Source: CAXNKG01 sp964202965 (GTDB taxonomy: Bacteria; Acidobacteriota; Vicinamibacteria; Vicinamibacterales; UBA2999). From it: 26,979 nt of DNA. Of the stretch, positions 1 through 7,671 are shown piece by piece (position 1 is the stretch's first letter; each line of letters begins with the position of its first letter). Made by a program: the position numbers and the translations under genes. A model generated the notes under the pieces. It worked only from the letters and a program-made list of their open reading frames with translations, was not told the origin of the DNA and searched no databases. The DNA lies in the NCBI GenBank assembly GCA_964202965.1, contig CAXNKG010000041.1, positions 1-26,979 on the forward strand, in the 5' to 3' direction.

Positions 1-1979
1 TTGTCGGGAGTGAAATAGAACATCTCCATGCCATCGCGCCGCCACCGGGGCTGAGTGCCGCCGCCCGTCGAGACCTGCCGCTTCCCACCCGGTCCTGGGA
101 AGGGAGCGACATAGACCTCATTCCTACCGGATTCGTTTGACACGTACGCCACCCACCGCCCGTCGGGAGAGAATGCCCCCGTGACCTCACCGAACTGCGT
201 ATTCACAAACGGAATGGGCTTGCGGTCTCCCGATAGCGGCAAGACAAACAAATCATTACCTGTCGGTCCACCGCCGCTGCGATAGAGAATGAACCGGCCG
301 TCCGCGGACCAGCTCACGGGAGTTTTTTGACGATTGTCTTCGAGCAGCACGTCCTCCGTGCCGGACCCGTCGGCGGCCTTCTGATACAGGTCCAACTGCC
401 CGTTGCGGCGGGAGTTGAACACCGCCCGGCTGCCATCGGGTGACCAGATCAGGGCGAGTTCGTCCGCCGCATCGAACGTCAAGCGAGTCTTGAGGCCGCG
501 CGCCACATCGTACAGCCAGACGTCCCTGGCCCTTCCCGACTGCTCTGGAACACTGACGGACGCCTGTTTCCCATCCGGCGAAAGCTCGATGTCAGAGTAG
601 GCAGCAGGCTCCCCAAGTACGCCAAGCTCCTTGCCGGAGCGGTCAAACCACACGAGTTGGGAGCCGGCCGCTCCCGTTCCCGTCTGGTACGCCAGGACGC
701 CATGCTCCGACGCGGAGAAAAAACCGTTTGGCGGAACGGTTTGGCTCAACTGGATCTGCTCGGCGATGGGAAAGGGCTCGCCGGCCAGTTCGAGGCGCTG
801 CGCGTCAAACGGTTGCGCCATGAGGGTGGTCTCGCGCAGGAAGAGCAGATGGCCCTGGGAGTAGAGGGCATTGTTGGCGTCGGCGGTCAGGAGCAATTTT
901 CGATCGGCGGAGTCGAGCGAGGCCACGTAGATGGACAACCCTGCTGTTTGCGCACCTGAGGCCGCGCTGTAGAGGAAGTGCCGGCCGTCGGGAAGGAAGA
1001 AGGGCCGCCGGTGGGCGGTTTCGTCAGCAACGAGGACGGTAGCCGCGGTGGGCGTACCGCCCGCCGCAGGCACTTTCTGGAGCGCCACGGCGTTGGCCGG
1101 GTTGAAGACGATGATGCCGTCGCGGCTCCATGAGCCGCCACGACTGCTTGGCGCGTCGCAGAGCGTAATGGGCGGGCCGCCGGCGACGTCAATCTTCTTG
1201 AGTTTGCCGCCGGCGAAGAATCCGAGAGAGCGGCTATCCGGCGACCAGAAAGGCGACGAGGCGCCGTCGGTGCCCGCGAGCGACTGCGCGGTGAGCGTGT
1301 CGAGCGAGCGGATCCAGAGAAGTGCGCTATTGCCTGCGCCGACGGCCACGAAGGCCATCCGCCGCCCATCCGGCGAGACCGCCATGGGAACCGGCGATAC
1401 CCCGGTGGCATCGGTCAGACTCTGGAAATTCCAGGCGTCCGGCGGGGACATGAAAAAGCGTATGGCCTCCGCTGCTGGCGGAGCGGGCCGGAAATAGGCG
1501 AAGGCGCCCCAGCCCAGCGCCGCAAGACTCACGATTCCGAGCGCCGCCGCCCACGCGACCCGCCGACCCGTGCGGGAGACGACGGGTGCTCCGGTCGGTG
1601 ATGCCGGCGCGGCCGTCTCGAACGCGCCCTCCAGCGCCAGCGAGACGTCGCCGATGTCACGCACCCGCTGCTTGCGATCCTTCTGCAGGCAGCGTCGAAG
1701 CACAACGCTGACCGTCGGTGGCGTCGTGGCGGGCAACGCAGCCCAGTCCGGCTCCTTCATCAGCACGGTCGCGAGCGTCTCCGAGACGTCCTCCGCGTGA
1801 AAGGCACGCCGACCCGTCAACATCTCGTAGAGCACGCACCCGAACGCCCAGATGTCGCTGCGCTTGTCCACCGTGCGGCCCTTGGCCTGCTCGGGCGACA
1901 TGTACGCCGCCGTGCCGAGGATCATTCCGGCCTGCGTCATGGCGGGGGTGGTGATGGTTGGCGACATCGACGCTTCGGC

Positions 1980-2009
1980 GGCGGGTCCGCTTTGCGGGAC
2001 CCGCCCTAC
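1980..2009 (-). repeat. REP-like palindrome, copy 1, inside the kinase activation loop
   Basis: This 30-bp element has perfect 9-bp arms GGCGGGTCC/GGACCCGCC around a short loop, and GTAG at its 5' end on the minus strand. A GTAG head followed by a GC-rich palindrome is the known layout of REP sequences mobilised by RAYT (Y1 transposase) proteins. It is read in frame as VGRVPQSGPA, codons 171-180, between DFG (161-163) and the SPEQ motif. It differs from copy 2 at a single base. No RAYT gene is visible in the window. Confidence 0.8.
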
Positions 2010-2180
2010 GTTGTCCATCGCCTTCGCGAGCCCGAAGTCGAGCACCTTCACGGTGCCGTCAGGCCGCACCTTGATATTGGCCGGCTTCAGATCCCGGTGG
2101 ATGATGCCCTGTTCGTGCGCGGCCTCCAGCGCGTCTGCGATCTGCCTGGCAATGGGCAGTGCTTCGTCGAGGGGTAGACC

Positions 2181-2210
2181 GGCGGGTCCGCTTCGCGGGA
2201 CCCGCCCTAC
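2181..2210 (-). repeat. REP-like palindrome, copy 2, in the kinase C-lobe linker
   Basis: This has the same 30-bp sequence, orientation and reading phase as copy 1 (201 bp, or 67 codons, apart), with one mismatch. It is translated as VGRVPRSGPA, codons 104-113. It separates the LADRIS of the hinge/alpha-D region from LPLDEALPIARQIADALE of helix alpha-E. Family members normally have only a two- or three-residue linker here (from general knowledge of the family). The length of 30 makes the insertion frame-neutral. Confidence 0.8.
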
Positions 2211-2249
2211 ATCCGAGATCCGATCGGCCAGCGTCGGCCCCTCCACCAG

Positions 2250-2252
2250 CTA
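2250..2252 (-). other. In-frame amber codon interrupting the kinase
   Basis: On the minus strand the codons read CTC GTC ATG TAG CTG GTG GAG, that is LVM-stop-LVE. The family consensus is LVMELVEG, so GAG to TAG is a single transversion. TAG is an ordinary stop elsewhere in this window (it ends acs, glcE, two DUF5916 genes, the beta-lactamase and the second receptor), so genome-wide recoding is unlikely. Confidence 0.85.
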
Positions 2253-2530
2253 CATGACGAGCGCGAGGGTGCCGCCTGATTTCTCCAGGCCGTGGATCTG
2301 TGCGATGTTCGGATGATTGAGCGCGGCCAGGGTTCTGGCCTCGCGGTCAAAACGCGCGAGCCGCTCGCCGTCCCGCGCCACCGTGTCCGGCAACACCTTG
2401 ATCGCCACCTGGCGGCCAAGATTCGTGTCCGTTGCCTGATACACCTCCCCCATGCCACCCACGCCGATCTGGGCGACGATTTCGTACGGGCCGAGGCGGG
2501 TGCCGGCGGTGAGGGCCACGGTGCTGTGGA

Positions 2531-3481
2531 TTATATGGGCCCGTCGAGGTAGCGGGCGTGGTCCTCGGGCGAAACGTTACCCCCGGAGATCACCGCCACC
2601 ATCCCCGCAGCCTTCGTTCCACCATTGCGAAGGACCGCAGCAACGGATGTTGCGCCGCTCGGTTCCGCGACGATGCCCGCTTCGCGGTGCAGCCAGCCGA
2701 CCGCCGCCGCGATCTCGTCGTCGGTGACCGTGACGATGTCGTCGACAAACGCCTGGACGTGGGCGAAGGTGAGGTCTCCCGGCCGCAACGGCAGCAGGCC
2801 GTCCGCGATGCTGGATGTCTTGTCCAGCCTTACAGGATGGCCAGCGGCGCGTGATGCGGCCATCTTCGCGGCGCCCGTGGGTTCGACACCGACGATGCGA
2901 ACATCCGTGCGACTGCCTTTGACGGCGGCCGCAATGCCCGCAATCAGCCCGCCGCCGCCGACCTGGACGTAGATCACCTTCACGTCAGGCTTCTGCTCGA
3001 GAATCTCGAGGCCGCACGTCCCCGCGCCCGCAATGATCCACGGATGATCGAACGGCGGCACCATCGTCAGGCCTCGCGCCGCGGCCTCCGCTTCCGCCCG
3101 TGCCTTGCGGTCGACCGACGTCGTTCCCGCGAAGATGACTTCCCCGCCGTACGACTTCACACCCTCGACCTTCACCCGCGGCGCGGTCTCCGGCATGACG
3201 ACGACCGCCAGCATGCCCAGGCGCTGGGCGGCGAGCGCGACCGCCTGGCCGTGGTTACCGGAGGAATACGTGATGACACCGGCTGCCCTCGACTCCGGCG
3301 GCAGCTGGGCGAGAAAGTTGACAGCGCCGCGGATCTTGAAGGCGCCCATCGGCTGCTGGTTCTCGCACTTGAGAGCAACGACACGTGTGTCGATGAGCGA
3401 GGTGCGGACGGCGACGCCGCGGATGCGCTCCGCGGCCGCCTCGATGTCGGCGACGGTGGCGAGTGTCAGGTCAAAAGGCAA
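2531..3481 (-). CDS. Threonine/serine dehydratase-like PLP enzyme (fold type II)
   Basis: A 316-residue cytoplasmic enzyme expected to deaminate threonine or serine to the 2-oxo acid plus ammonia. Serine racemase or another beta-family activity is possible. The PLP lysine is K49 in GAFKIRG, the substrate loop is SSGNHGQ (73-79), the phosphate-binding glycine loop is GGGGL (175-179) and a C-terminal SGGN is at 299-302. There is no C-terminal ACT regulatory domain, so it resembles catabolic TdcB or serine racemase rather than biosynthetic IlvA. The start is TTG at 3479-3481. A stop lies two codons upstream and no ATG or GTG is near, so the TTG is forced; it lies inside a heptamer repeat array. 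It sits 26 bp after the M28 peptidase and 11 bp before the kinase on the same strand, probably in one transcript. The stop is TAA. Confidence 0.88.
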   Translation of the reverse strand: MPFDLTLATVADIEAAAERIRGVAVRTSLIDTRVVALKCENQQPMGAFKIRGAVNFLAQLPPESRAAGVITYSSGNHGQAVALAAQRLGMLAVVVMPETAPRVKVEGVKSYGGEVIFAGTTSVDRKARAEAEAAARGLTMVPPFDHPWIIAGAGTCGLEILEQKPDVKVIYVQVGGGGLIAGIAAAVKGSRTDVRIVGVEPTGAAKMAASRAAGHPVRLDKTSSIADGLLPLRPGDLTFAHVQAFVDDIVTVTDDEIAAAVGWLHREAGIVAEPSGATSVAAVLRNGGTKAAGMVAVISGGNVSPEDHARYLDGPI

Positions 3482-3500
3482 AGGTCAAAGGGCAAAGGGC
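3469..3500 (+). repeat. Heptamer tandem repeat (consensus GGKCAAA)
   Basis: Four consecutive 7-bp units on the plus strand: GGTCAAA, AGGCAAA, GGTCAAA, GGGCAAA, followed by GGGC. The array fills most of the 26-bp gap between the M28 stop (3508) and the dehydratase. It continues into the dehydratase gene, supplying its TTG start and first codons (MPFDL). The unit is a cyclic permutation of that in the glcE-glcF spacer (GTCAAAG). Confidence 0.75.
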
Positions 3501-3507
3501 GGACACT

Positions 3508-5190
3508 TCAGTTCGCGGATTGCTGGCGCGGACGGGCGAACTGTTCGTTCGGGTGGTAGGCCGGCTTCTCGACGAGATTGGCGATTCGCCATCCCAGCTC
3601 CGCCAGGAATCGCATGTCGTTGACGGCCCCTTCGTAATTCCAGGACGGTAGCACCTCGTCGTCGACGTTGTGGTACCGCTTCGCGTTGTACTCCTCCCAG
3701 AACGTCTTCGACGCGGTGGGATCAGGACCGATGAAGTCGATCGGTTCGCCGACAGACACGGCGGGGATGCCGATCTTGGCCAGCGGAAAGTGATCGGAGC
3801 GGAAGAAATAGCCGCGGCCCGGCGCCGGGTCTGGCCCGACCGTCCGCTCCGTCTCGGCGGCCAGCTGGGCGGCGAGCGGGCCCAGCGTGGAGCGTTCGGC
3901 GCCGAGCAGGACGATGTCGCGGCTCGGCCCGGCCATGTTGAGCGAGTCGATATTGATGTTGGCCACCCATGCAGCTGCCGGGAGAACGGGGTGGTCGGCG
4001 AAATACGCTGCGCCGAGAAGTCCTGACTCCTCCGCCGTGGTGAAGAGCACGTAGACCGAGCGCGCCGGCCGTGCGCGCGCGCGAGCCAGCGCCTGGGCCA
4101 CTTCGAGCACCCCCGCCAGTCCGGTGGCGTTGTCGGTGGCGCCGTTCGAAATGCGATCGGTATTGGCGGGTTCGCCGGGCTTCGCCTCACGGACGCCAAG
4201 GTGATCGTAATGGGCGGTATACACAACCGCTTCGGACTCGTTCGTCCCGCGCAGCACGCCGATGACGTTCGGAGACGACTTCTGCGCCACCGTCTGCGTG
4301 ATGCTGCCCGAGGCCTGCACGCCAAGGGAAACCGCCTTGAACCCGCGCGTGACGGCCGCCGCGCGCAGCACGTCGAGGTCCTGTCCTCCGCGCTTCGCAA
4401 TCTCACGAGCGGCGCGATCCGTCACCCATCCGCTCAGCGACAGCCGCGGCACGCCCTCGACCGCAGGAATCGAGTACTGCGTGCCACTCCACCCCGCCTG
4501 GACCACCTGCCAGCCATAGGTGGCCGATTCGTCGGTGTGGATCAGAATTGCCCCGGCCGCACCCTGCCGCGCCGCTTCCTCGAACTTGTAGGTCCACCGG
4601 CCGTAGTACGTCAGCGCCGGGCCACCAAACAACTGCGGCTCGTCACTGGTCGCCGGCGGATCGTTGACCATGACGAGCGCGATCTTGCCCTTCATGTCGG
4701 TGCCGGCGTAATCATTCCAGCCGTACTCGGGAGCGACAATGCCGTGGCCGACAAAGACCACGTCGCCCGCCGCACGCACCTGCGGCTGCTGGATCCCTGA
4801 TCCGGCGACGACGTCCTCGAGATATCTGAAGGGAGCTCCGGCGCCCACGCCAAGCGTGAACGACGGATCGACGAGGGTCTCGACGATCGCCACCTGCTGG
4901 AAGAAGGTCCCATCGGCCGCCCCGGGTTCGTAGCCGAGCAGCGCCAGTTGGGCCGCCAGGTACCCCGCCGCCAGATCTCCTCCTCGTGTGGACGGCGCCC
5001 GGCCTTCAAGGAGATCGTCGGCAAGAAACCGGACATGTGCGGCTATGTCGCTGCCGCGAATCTCATCCAGGGCGGCGCCGCTTCGAGCCAGGCGAACGTC
5101 GGGCCGCGGCGATCCGGGACGTTCCTGAGCGGCAAGAGCGCCCGCAATCACGAGGGCCACAACGCCCGAAAGCCAGAATCCTGTACGCAT
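3508..5190 (-). CDS. Secreted M28-family zinc metallopeptidase with PA domain
   Basis: A 560-residue aminopeptidase-like enzyme with two co-catalytic zinc ions, probably periplasmic or secreted. The N-terminus is a signal peptide (MRTGFWLSGVVALVIAGALA, cleavage near AQE). An inserted PA-like domain spans about residues 120-270 (VFVGHGIVAPEYGWNDY, DMKGKIALV). The catalytic domain carries the whole ligand set: H327 (TAHYDHLG), bridging D353 (NGATDNATG), general base E387 with ligand E388 (TTAEESGLLG), D415 (NINIDS) and H467 (FFRSDHFPLAKIG). The ATG is at 5188-5190. It is preceded on the same strand by a DUF5916 gene across a repeat-filled 143-bp gap and followed 26 bp later by the dehydratase. 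The family usually removes N-terminal residues from peptides, which would suit a peptide-scavenging cluster with the PLP enzyme downstream (inference). Confidence 0.93.
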   Translation of the reverse strand: MRTGFWLSGVVALVIAGALAAQERPGSPRPDVRLARSGAALDEIRGSDIAAHVRFLADDLLEGRAPSTRGGDLAAGYLAAQLALLGYEPGAADGTFFQQVAIVETLVDPSFTLGVGAGAPFRYLEDVVAGSGIQQPQVRAAGDVVFVGHGIVAPEYGWNDYAGTDMKGKIALVMVNDPPATSDEPQLFGGPALTYYGRWTYKFEEAARQGAAGAILIHTDESATYGWQVVQAGWSGTQYSIPAVEGVPRLSLSGWVTDRAAREIAKRGGQDLDVLRAAAVTRGFKAVSLGVQASGSITQTVAQKSSPNVIGVLRGTNESEAVVYTAHYDHLGVREAKPGEPANTDRISNGATDNATGLAGVLEVAQALARARARPARSVYVLFTTAEESGLLGAAYFADHPVLPAAAWVANINIDSLNMAGPSRDIVLLGAERSTLGPLAAQLAAETERTVGPDPAPGRGYFFRSDHFPLAKIGIPAVSVGEPIDFIGPDPTASKTFWEEYNAKRYHNVDDEVLPSWNYEGAVNDMRFLAELGWRIANLVEKPAYHPNEQFARPRQQSAN

Positions 5191-5210
5191 TGGACGATTA
5201 TGGGGGAGGA

Positions 5211-5336
5211 GGGCTCTGGGCTCGGGGCTCGGGGCTCGGGGCTCTAGGCTCTGGGCTCTAGGAAGAACCGCTCTTCCCAGAGCCTAGAGCCTAACGCCTA
5301 GAGCCTAAGGCCTAAGGCCTAAGGCCTAAGGCCTTA
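5211..5336. repeat. Two inverted heptamer arrays between DUF5916 and M28 genes
   Basis: The left array has seven 7-bp units at 5211-5259 (GGGCTCT or GGGCTCG, one AGGCTCT). The right array has eight units at 5281-5336 (AGCCTAG, AGCCTAA, GGCCTAA types). The two are roughly inverted complements (CTAGGCT against AGCCTAG), joined by about 20 bp, so a long hairpin can form. The last unit overlaps the TAA stop of the DUF5916 gene (5334-5336). The arrays fill most of the 143-bp gap, and I see no other signal in it. Confidence 0.8.
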
Positions 5337-7526
5337 GTTCAGCAGATCGAACTGCCGCACGTATTTCACGATGAACGTGCGGTTGATCGGTCCGAAGCCG
5401 TTCAACCCCTCGGTATTGTTGTAGACGACAAACAGTCCCGTGCCGGCCGTTTCCAGCCAGTGGAAACGCAGGTTCGTCGACCAGCGATTGGTGCGGTCGT
5501 TGTACTGCACCAGGCTCTGCACGAACACCGACGGCGAGAAGTTGTAGGTGACGCGTGTGTTCGCGAGGTTCGTGTGGAACGCGCCCTGCGGAAGGTCGAT
5601 CTCCCGGTAGTTCCACGTCGCGTCGAGTGTGAACTTGCCGCCCTCCCGGAAGATCAGCTGCATCGTCGGGCTGCTCTGGCGGCCGGTCATGAACGTGCCG
5701 AGGTCCCACTGGAGGCGCCCGTACCACCACTTGCGCCGATCGCTGTTGTAGCGGAACGTCGCGCGCGGGCCGCCATGCTCCCCGGGCGGAACGATGACGC
5801 CGGGATAAATCTGGAACGGCTCGCGGAGCCCGTCCCATGTGCCGTTCAGCGCGACGGTGATGAACTGGCCGTTCTCCCAGTCCCAGTGGTTGTCGACGTG
5901 CATGTCCGCCGTGAGCAGACTCCCGTCGATGTAGTTGAACCGCGTGTAGTTCATGTGCGGGTTCAGCTCGCGGAAGCCCCTGGACGTGATGCCGTCCTGG
6001 CGCCACACCTCGCCGTAGCTGACGCGGTACCGGCGGTACCCGCCAGGCGTCTCGAGGAAGCCGACTTCGGGATTGAAATTCTCGCCGGTGCCGCCGTACT
6101 CGATCTGCCCGTCGCGGCGGCCGTCGTCCCACTGGACGTTCGTATTGAACGCGTAGTCGTTCCCGAGGCGGCCGGGCGTCTGGGTCCGTGCCGCGTACCC
6201 CGCCATCGTCATGTGCTCGCCCACGCCCAGGCGCGCATCCGTGCCGAAGGTGCGGTTCCAGTTGCTGTCACGGGAGGCATCACCGGACCCGGACCGATTG
6301 ATGAACATCACGCCGACGCCGGACCGGTTCCGCAGCTCCCGGCTTGCGCGCACGACGGCGAAGTTGTTCGACGCCGTCGAGGCCGTGTCGTCGGTCTGCA
6401 TGTTGAGCACGCCGACGTTGAAGCCGTTCACCTTGCCGGTGAGGCGGCCGCCGCCGCGGATCGGCACGAGGCCCCCGTTCTCGTCCAAACCGATCTTGCG
6501 GCTGAAGAAGAGATCGACTTCGTTGCCCTGGCCAATCCGGAAGAGGCCCGAGTTCTCCTGGAAGAACGGCCGCTTCTCCGGGAAGCGCAGGTTGAAACGC
6601 GTCAGGTTGATCTGCTGGTTGTCGACCTCCACCTGCGCGAAGTCGGTGTTGTAGGTGGCATCCAGGTTGAGGCTCGGCGTAATGCCGATCTTCGCGTCGA
6701 ACCCGAAGTCGCCGTTGAAATCGTTGTTCACCCTCGGCCGGTAGTTGCGGTTCGCCGACGAAGTCACGTACGGCAGGACCTTCAGGTTGCGGGGCGCCTG
6801 CAGCTGCAGGCCACGCAGGTCGCCGGCCGACGACAGCCGGCCGATGTTGTATTCGCGCGGCAGCGGCGACCAGTACGTGCGTTCGCGGGTCCGCTGAATG
6901 TTGCGATAGGCATTGAAGCCCCAGGTCTGCGGCGCCGGTCCGTAGCGCAGGGTGCGCAGCGGAATCCTGAACTCCGCCGTCCACCCGGACTCGGTGACAT
7001 TGGTCTTCACCTCCCAGCTGCCGTCCCAGGTGTTGCTGGTGTTGCCCTGGTCCCGCACCTGCCCGTCGTACTGCACGCCGAGCGCGTTGGTGCCGAAGAC
7101 GAAGCCGTTCTGCTGGTCGCGATAGGTGTCGAAGATGATCTGGAACGAGTCCATCTCGCCCAGGTTCGCGTCGCGCCGCGTGTCGGTCGTGACAATCTGC
7201 GACGGGTCGCTGTCGTGCAGGATCGCACCGACGTACACCGCGTTGGCGTCGAAGAGGATGCGGACCTCGGTCCGCTGAGACGCCGGCTGCCCATCGAGCG
7301 GATCTGCCTGGATGAAGCCGTCAAGCGGGATCGCCTTCAGCCAGGCGCCTTCGTTCAGGAGGCCGTCAACCATCGGCGCTTCGCCGACCGGGATGGCGGT
7401 CGCCACCCGACGGGTGGCCGCCGCGCCGCCCGGCCCTTGCTGGGCAAAGACAGGCGCGTGGACGCTGAGAATCAGTACGGCGGTACAGACGATGACCGCG
7501 GGAACACGCAAAATCCGGCTAGACAT
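5334..7526 (-). CDS. CBM9-like/DUF5916 outer-membrane protein (copy 1)
   Basis: A 730-residue protein with signal peptide MSSRILRVPAVIVCTAVLIL and cleavage near VFAQQ. The N-terminal third is the family-9 carbohydrate-binding-like domain (PMVDGLLNEGAW, followed by DANAVYVGAILHD and DSFQIIFDTYRD). The rest is DUF5916, predicted beta-barrel, with the family hallmark NTDFAQVEVDNQQINLTRF and FPEKRPFFQENSGLF. The frame is open upstream to 7928, but that extension has no coding character and lies antisense to the dehalogenase, so I start at the ATG at 7524-7526, directly before the signal peptide. A sigma-70-like promoter lies at 7613-7642. The function of the family is unknown; an outer-membrane role in binding or transporting polymers is an inference. 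It shares its architecture with the two copies at 9391-11634 and 11651-13936. Confidence 0.9.
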   Translation of the reverse strand: MSSRILRVPAVIVCTAVLILSVHAPVFAQQGPGGAAATRRVATAIPVGEAPMVDGLLNEGAWLKAIPLDGFIQADPLDGQPASQRTEVRILFDANAVYVGAILHDSDPSQIVTTDTRRDANLGEMDSFQIIFDTYRDQQNGFVFGTNALGVQYDGQVRDQGNTSNTWDGSWEVKTNVTESGWTAEFRIPLRTLRYGPAPQTWGFNAYRNIQRTRERTYWSPLPREYNIGRLSSAGDLRGLQLQAPRNLKVLPYVTSSANRNYRPRVNNDFNGDFGFDAKIGITPSLNLDATYNTDFAQVEVDNQQINLTRFNLRFPEKRPFFQENSGLFRIGQGNEVDLFFSRKIGLDENGGLVPIRGGGRLTGKVNGFNVGVLNMQTDDTASTASNNFAVVRASRELRNRSGVGVMFINRSGSGDASRDSNWNRTFGTDARLGVGEHMTMAGYAARTQTPGRLGNDYAFNTNVQWDDGRRDGQIEYGGTGENFNPEVGFLETPGGYRRYRVSYGEVWRQDGITSRGFRELNPHMNYTRFNYIDGSLLTADMHVDNHWDWENGQFITVALNGTWDGLREPFQIYPGVIVPPGEHGGPRATFRYNSDRRKWWYGRLQWDLGTFMTGRQSSPTMQLIFREGGKFTLDATWNYREIDLPQGAFHTNLANTRVTYNFSPSVFVQSLVQYNDRTNRWSTNLRFHWLETAGTGLFVVYNNTEGLNGFGPINRTFIVKYVRQFDLLN

Positions 7527-7612
7527 AAGTTGTGATGGCCCCCGCTCAGACAGCGCTGTTCTCGAACGGTGATGCTCCTCGCCCGGCGCGGGGTGCCGGA
7601 CGGGTCTCAACG

Positions 7613-7642
7613 ATAATAGCCAAACGCCTGTAAATACGTCAA
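7613..7642 (-). promoter_or_regulatory. Sigma-70-like promoter for DUF5916 copy 1
   Basis: On the minus strand TTGACG (7637-7642) is followed after exactly 18 nt by TATTAT (7613-7618), a near-consensus pair. The predicted transcript start, near 7605, leaves an untranslated leader of about 80 nt before the ATG at 7526. The site lies in the 145-bp divergent gap between this gene and the dehalogenase. I found no equally good pair for the dehalogenase. Confidence 0.6.
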
Positions 7643-7671
7643 TTAGGGGTGATTCGTTTAGCCGGTTTCTG

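Larger units (their letters stand above)
1..2519 (-). pseudogene. Ser/Thr protein kinase with TolB-like propeller, interrupted by an in-frame TAG; 3' end outside window
   Basis: Membrane-anchored kinase of the PknB/Stk type with a C-terminal sensor propeller. The GTG start at 2517-2519 gives MALTAGTRLGPYEIVAQIG, followed by the glycine loop GVGGMGEVY and the VAIK lysine. Codon 90 is TAG (2250-2252) where the family has the hinge glutamate (VMELVEGPT). I read every following codon to the left edge: the frame stays open. It contains HRDLKPAN (codons 141-148), DFG (161-163), GTAAYMSPEQ, a transmembrane segment at about 321-342 and a WD40/PD40 propeller (FSPDGRWVAYVSN, WRRDGMEMFYFTPD). About 839 codons lie in the window, and the family usually has about 850-900. 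Two 30-bp palindromes are inserted in frame (separate entries). It starts 11 bp after the dehydratase stop and has no clear Shine-Dalgarno. It may be a recent pseudogene, a read-through gene or a sequencing error. The family assignment is secure; functionality is not. Confidence 0.85.

Noticed and set aside
1980..2210. Direct-repeat-bounded insertion sequence or composite element
   Set aside because: The two copies flank only kinase coding sequence (alpha-E to DFG) that is continuous and homologous to the family, so nothing foreign lies between them.
2250..2252. TAG recoded as pyrrolysine or read as sense genome-wide
   Set aside because: TAG terminates at least six other genes in the window at natural C-termini (acs, glcE, both receptor and DUF5916 examples, the beta-lactamase).
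5211..5336. CRISPR array
   Set aside because: The units are 7 bp and contiguous with no spacers.
5460..7535. Long open frame (about 690 codons) on the plus strand opposite DUF5916 copy 1
   Set aside because: It is antisense to a recognised family, rich in Arg/Val/Ala and without any domain. Long mirror frames are common in GC-rich genes. The same applies to 15187-17121 (opposite the receptor), 12107-13927 (opposite DUF5916 copy 3) and 18196-19344 (opposite acs).
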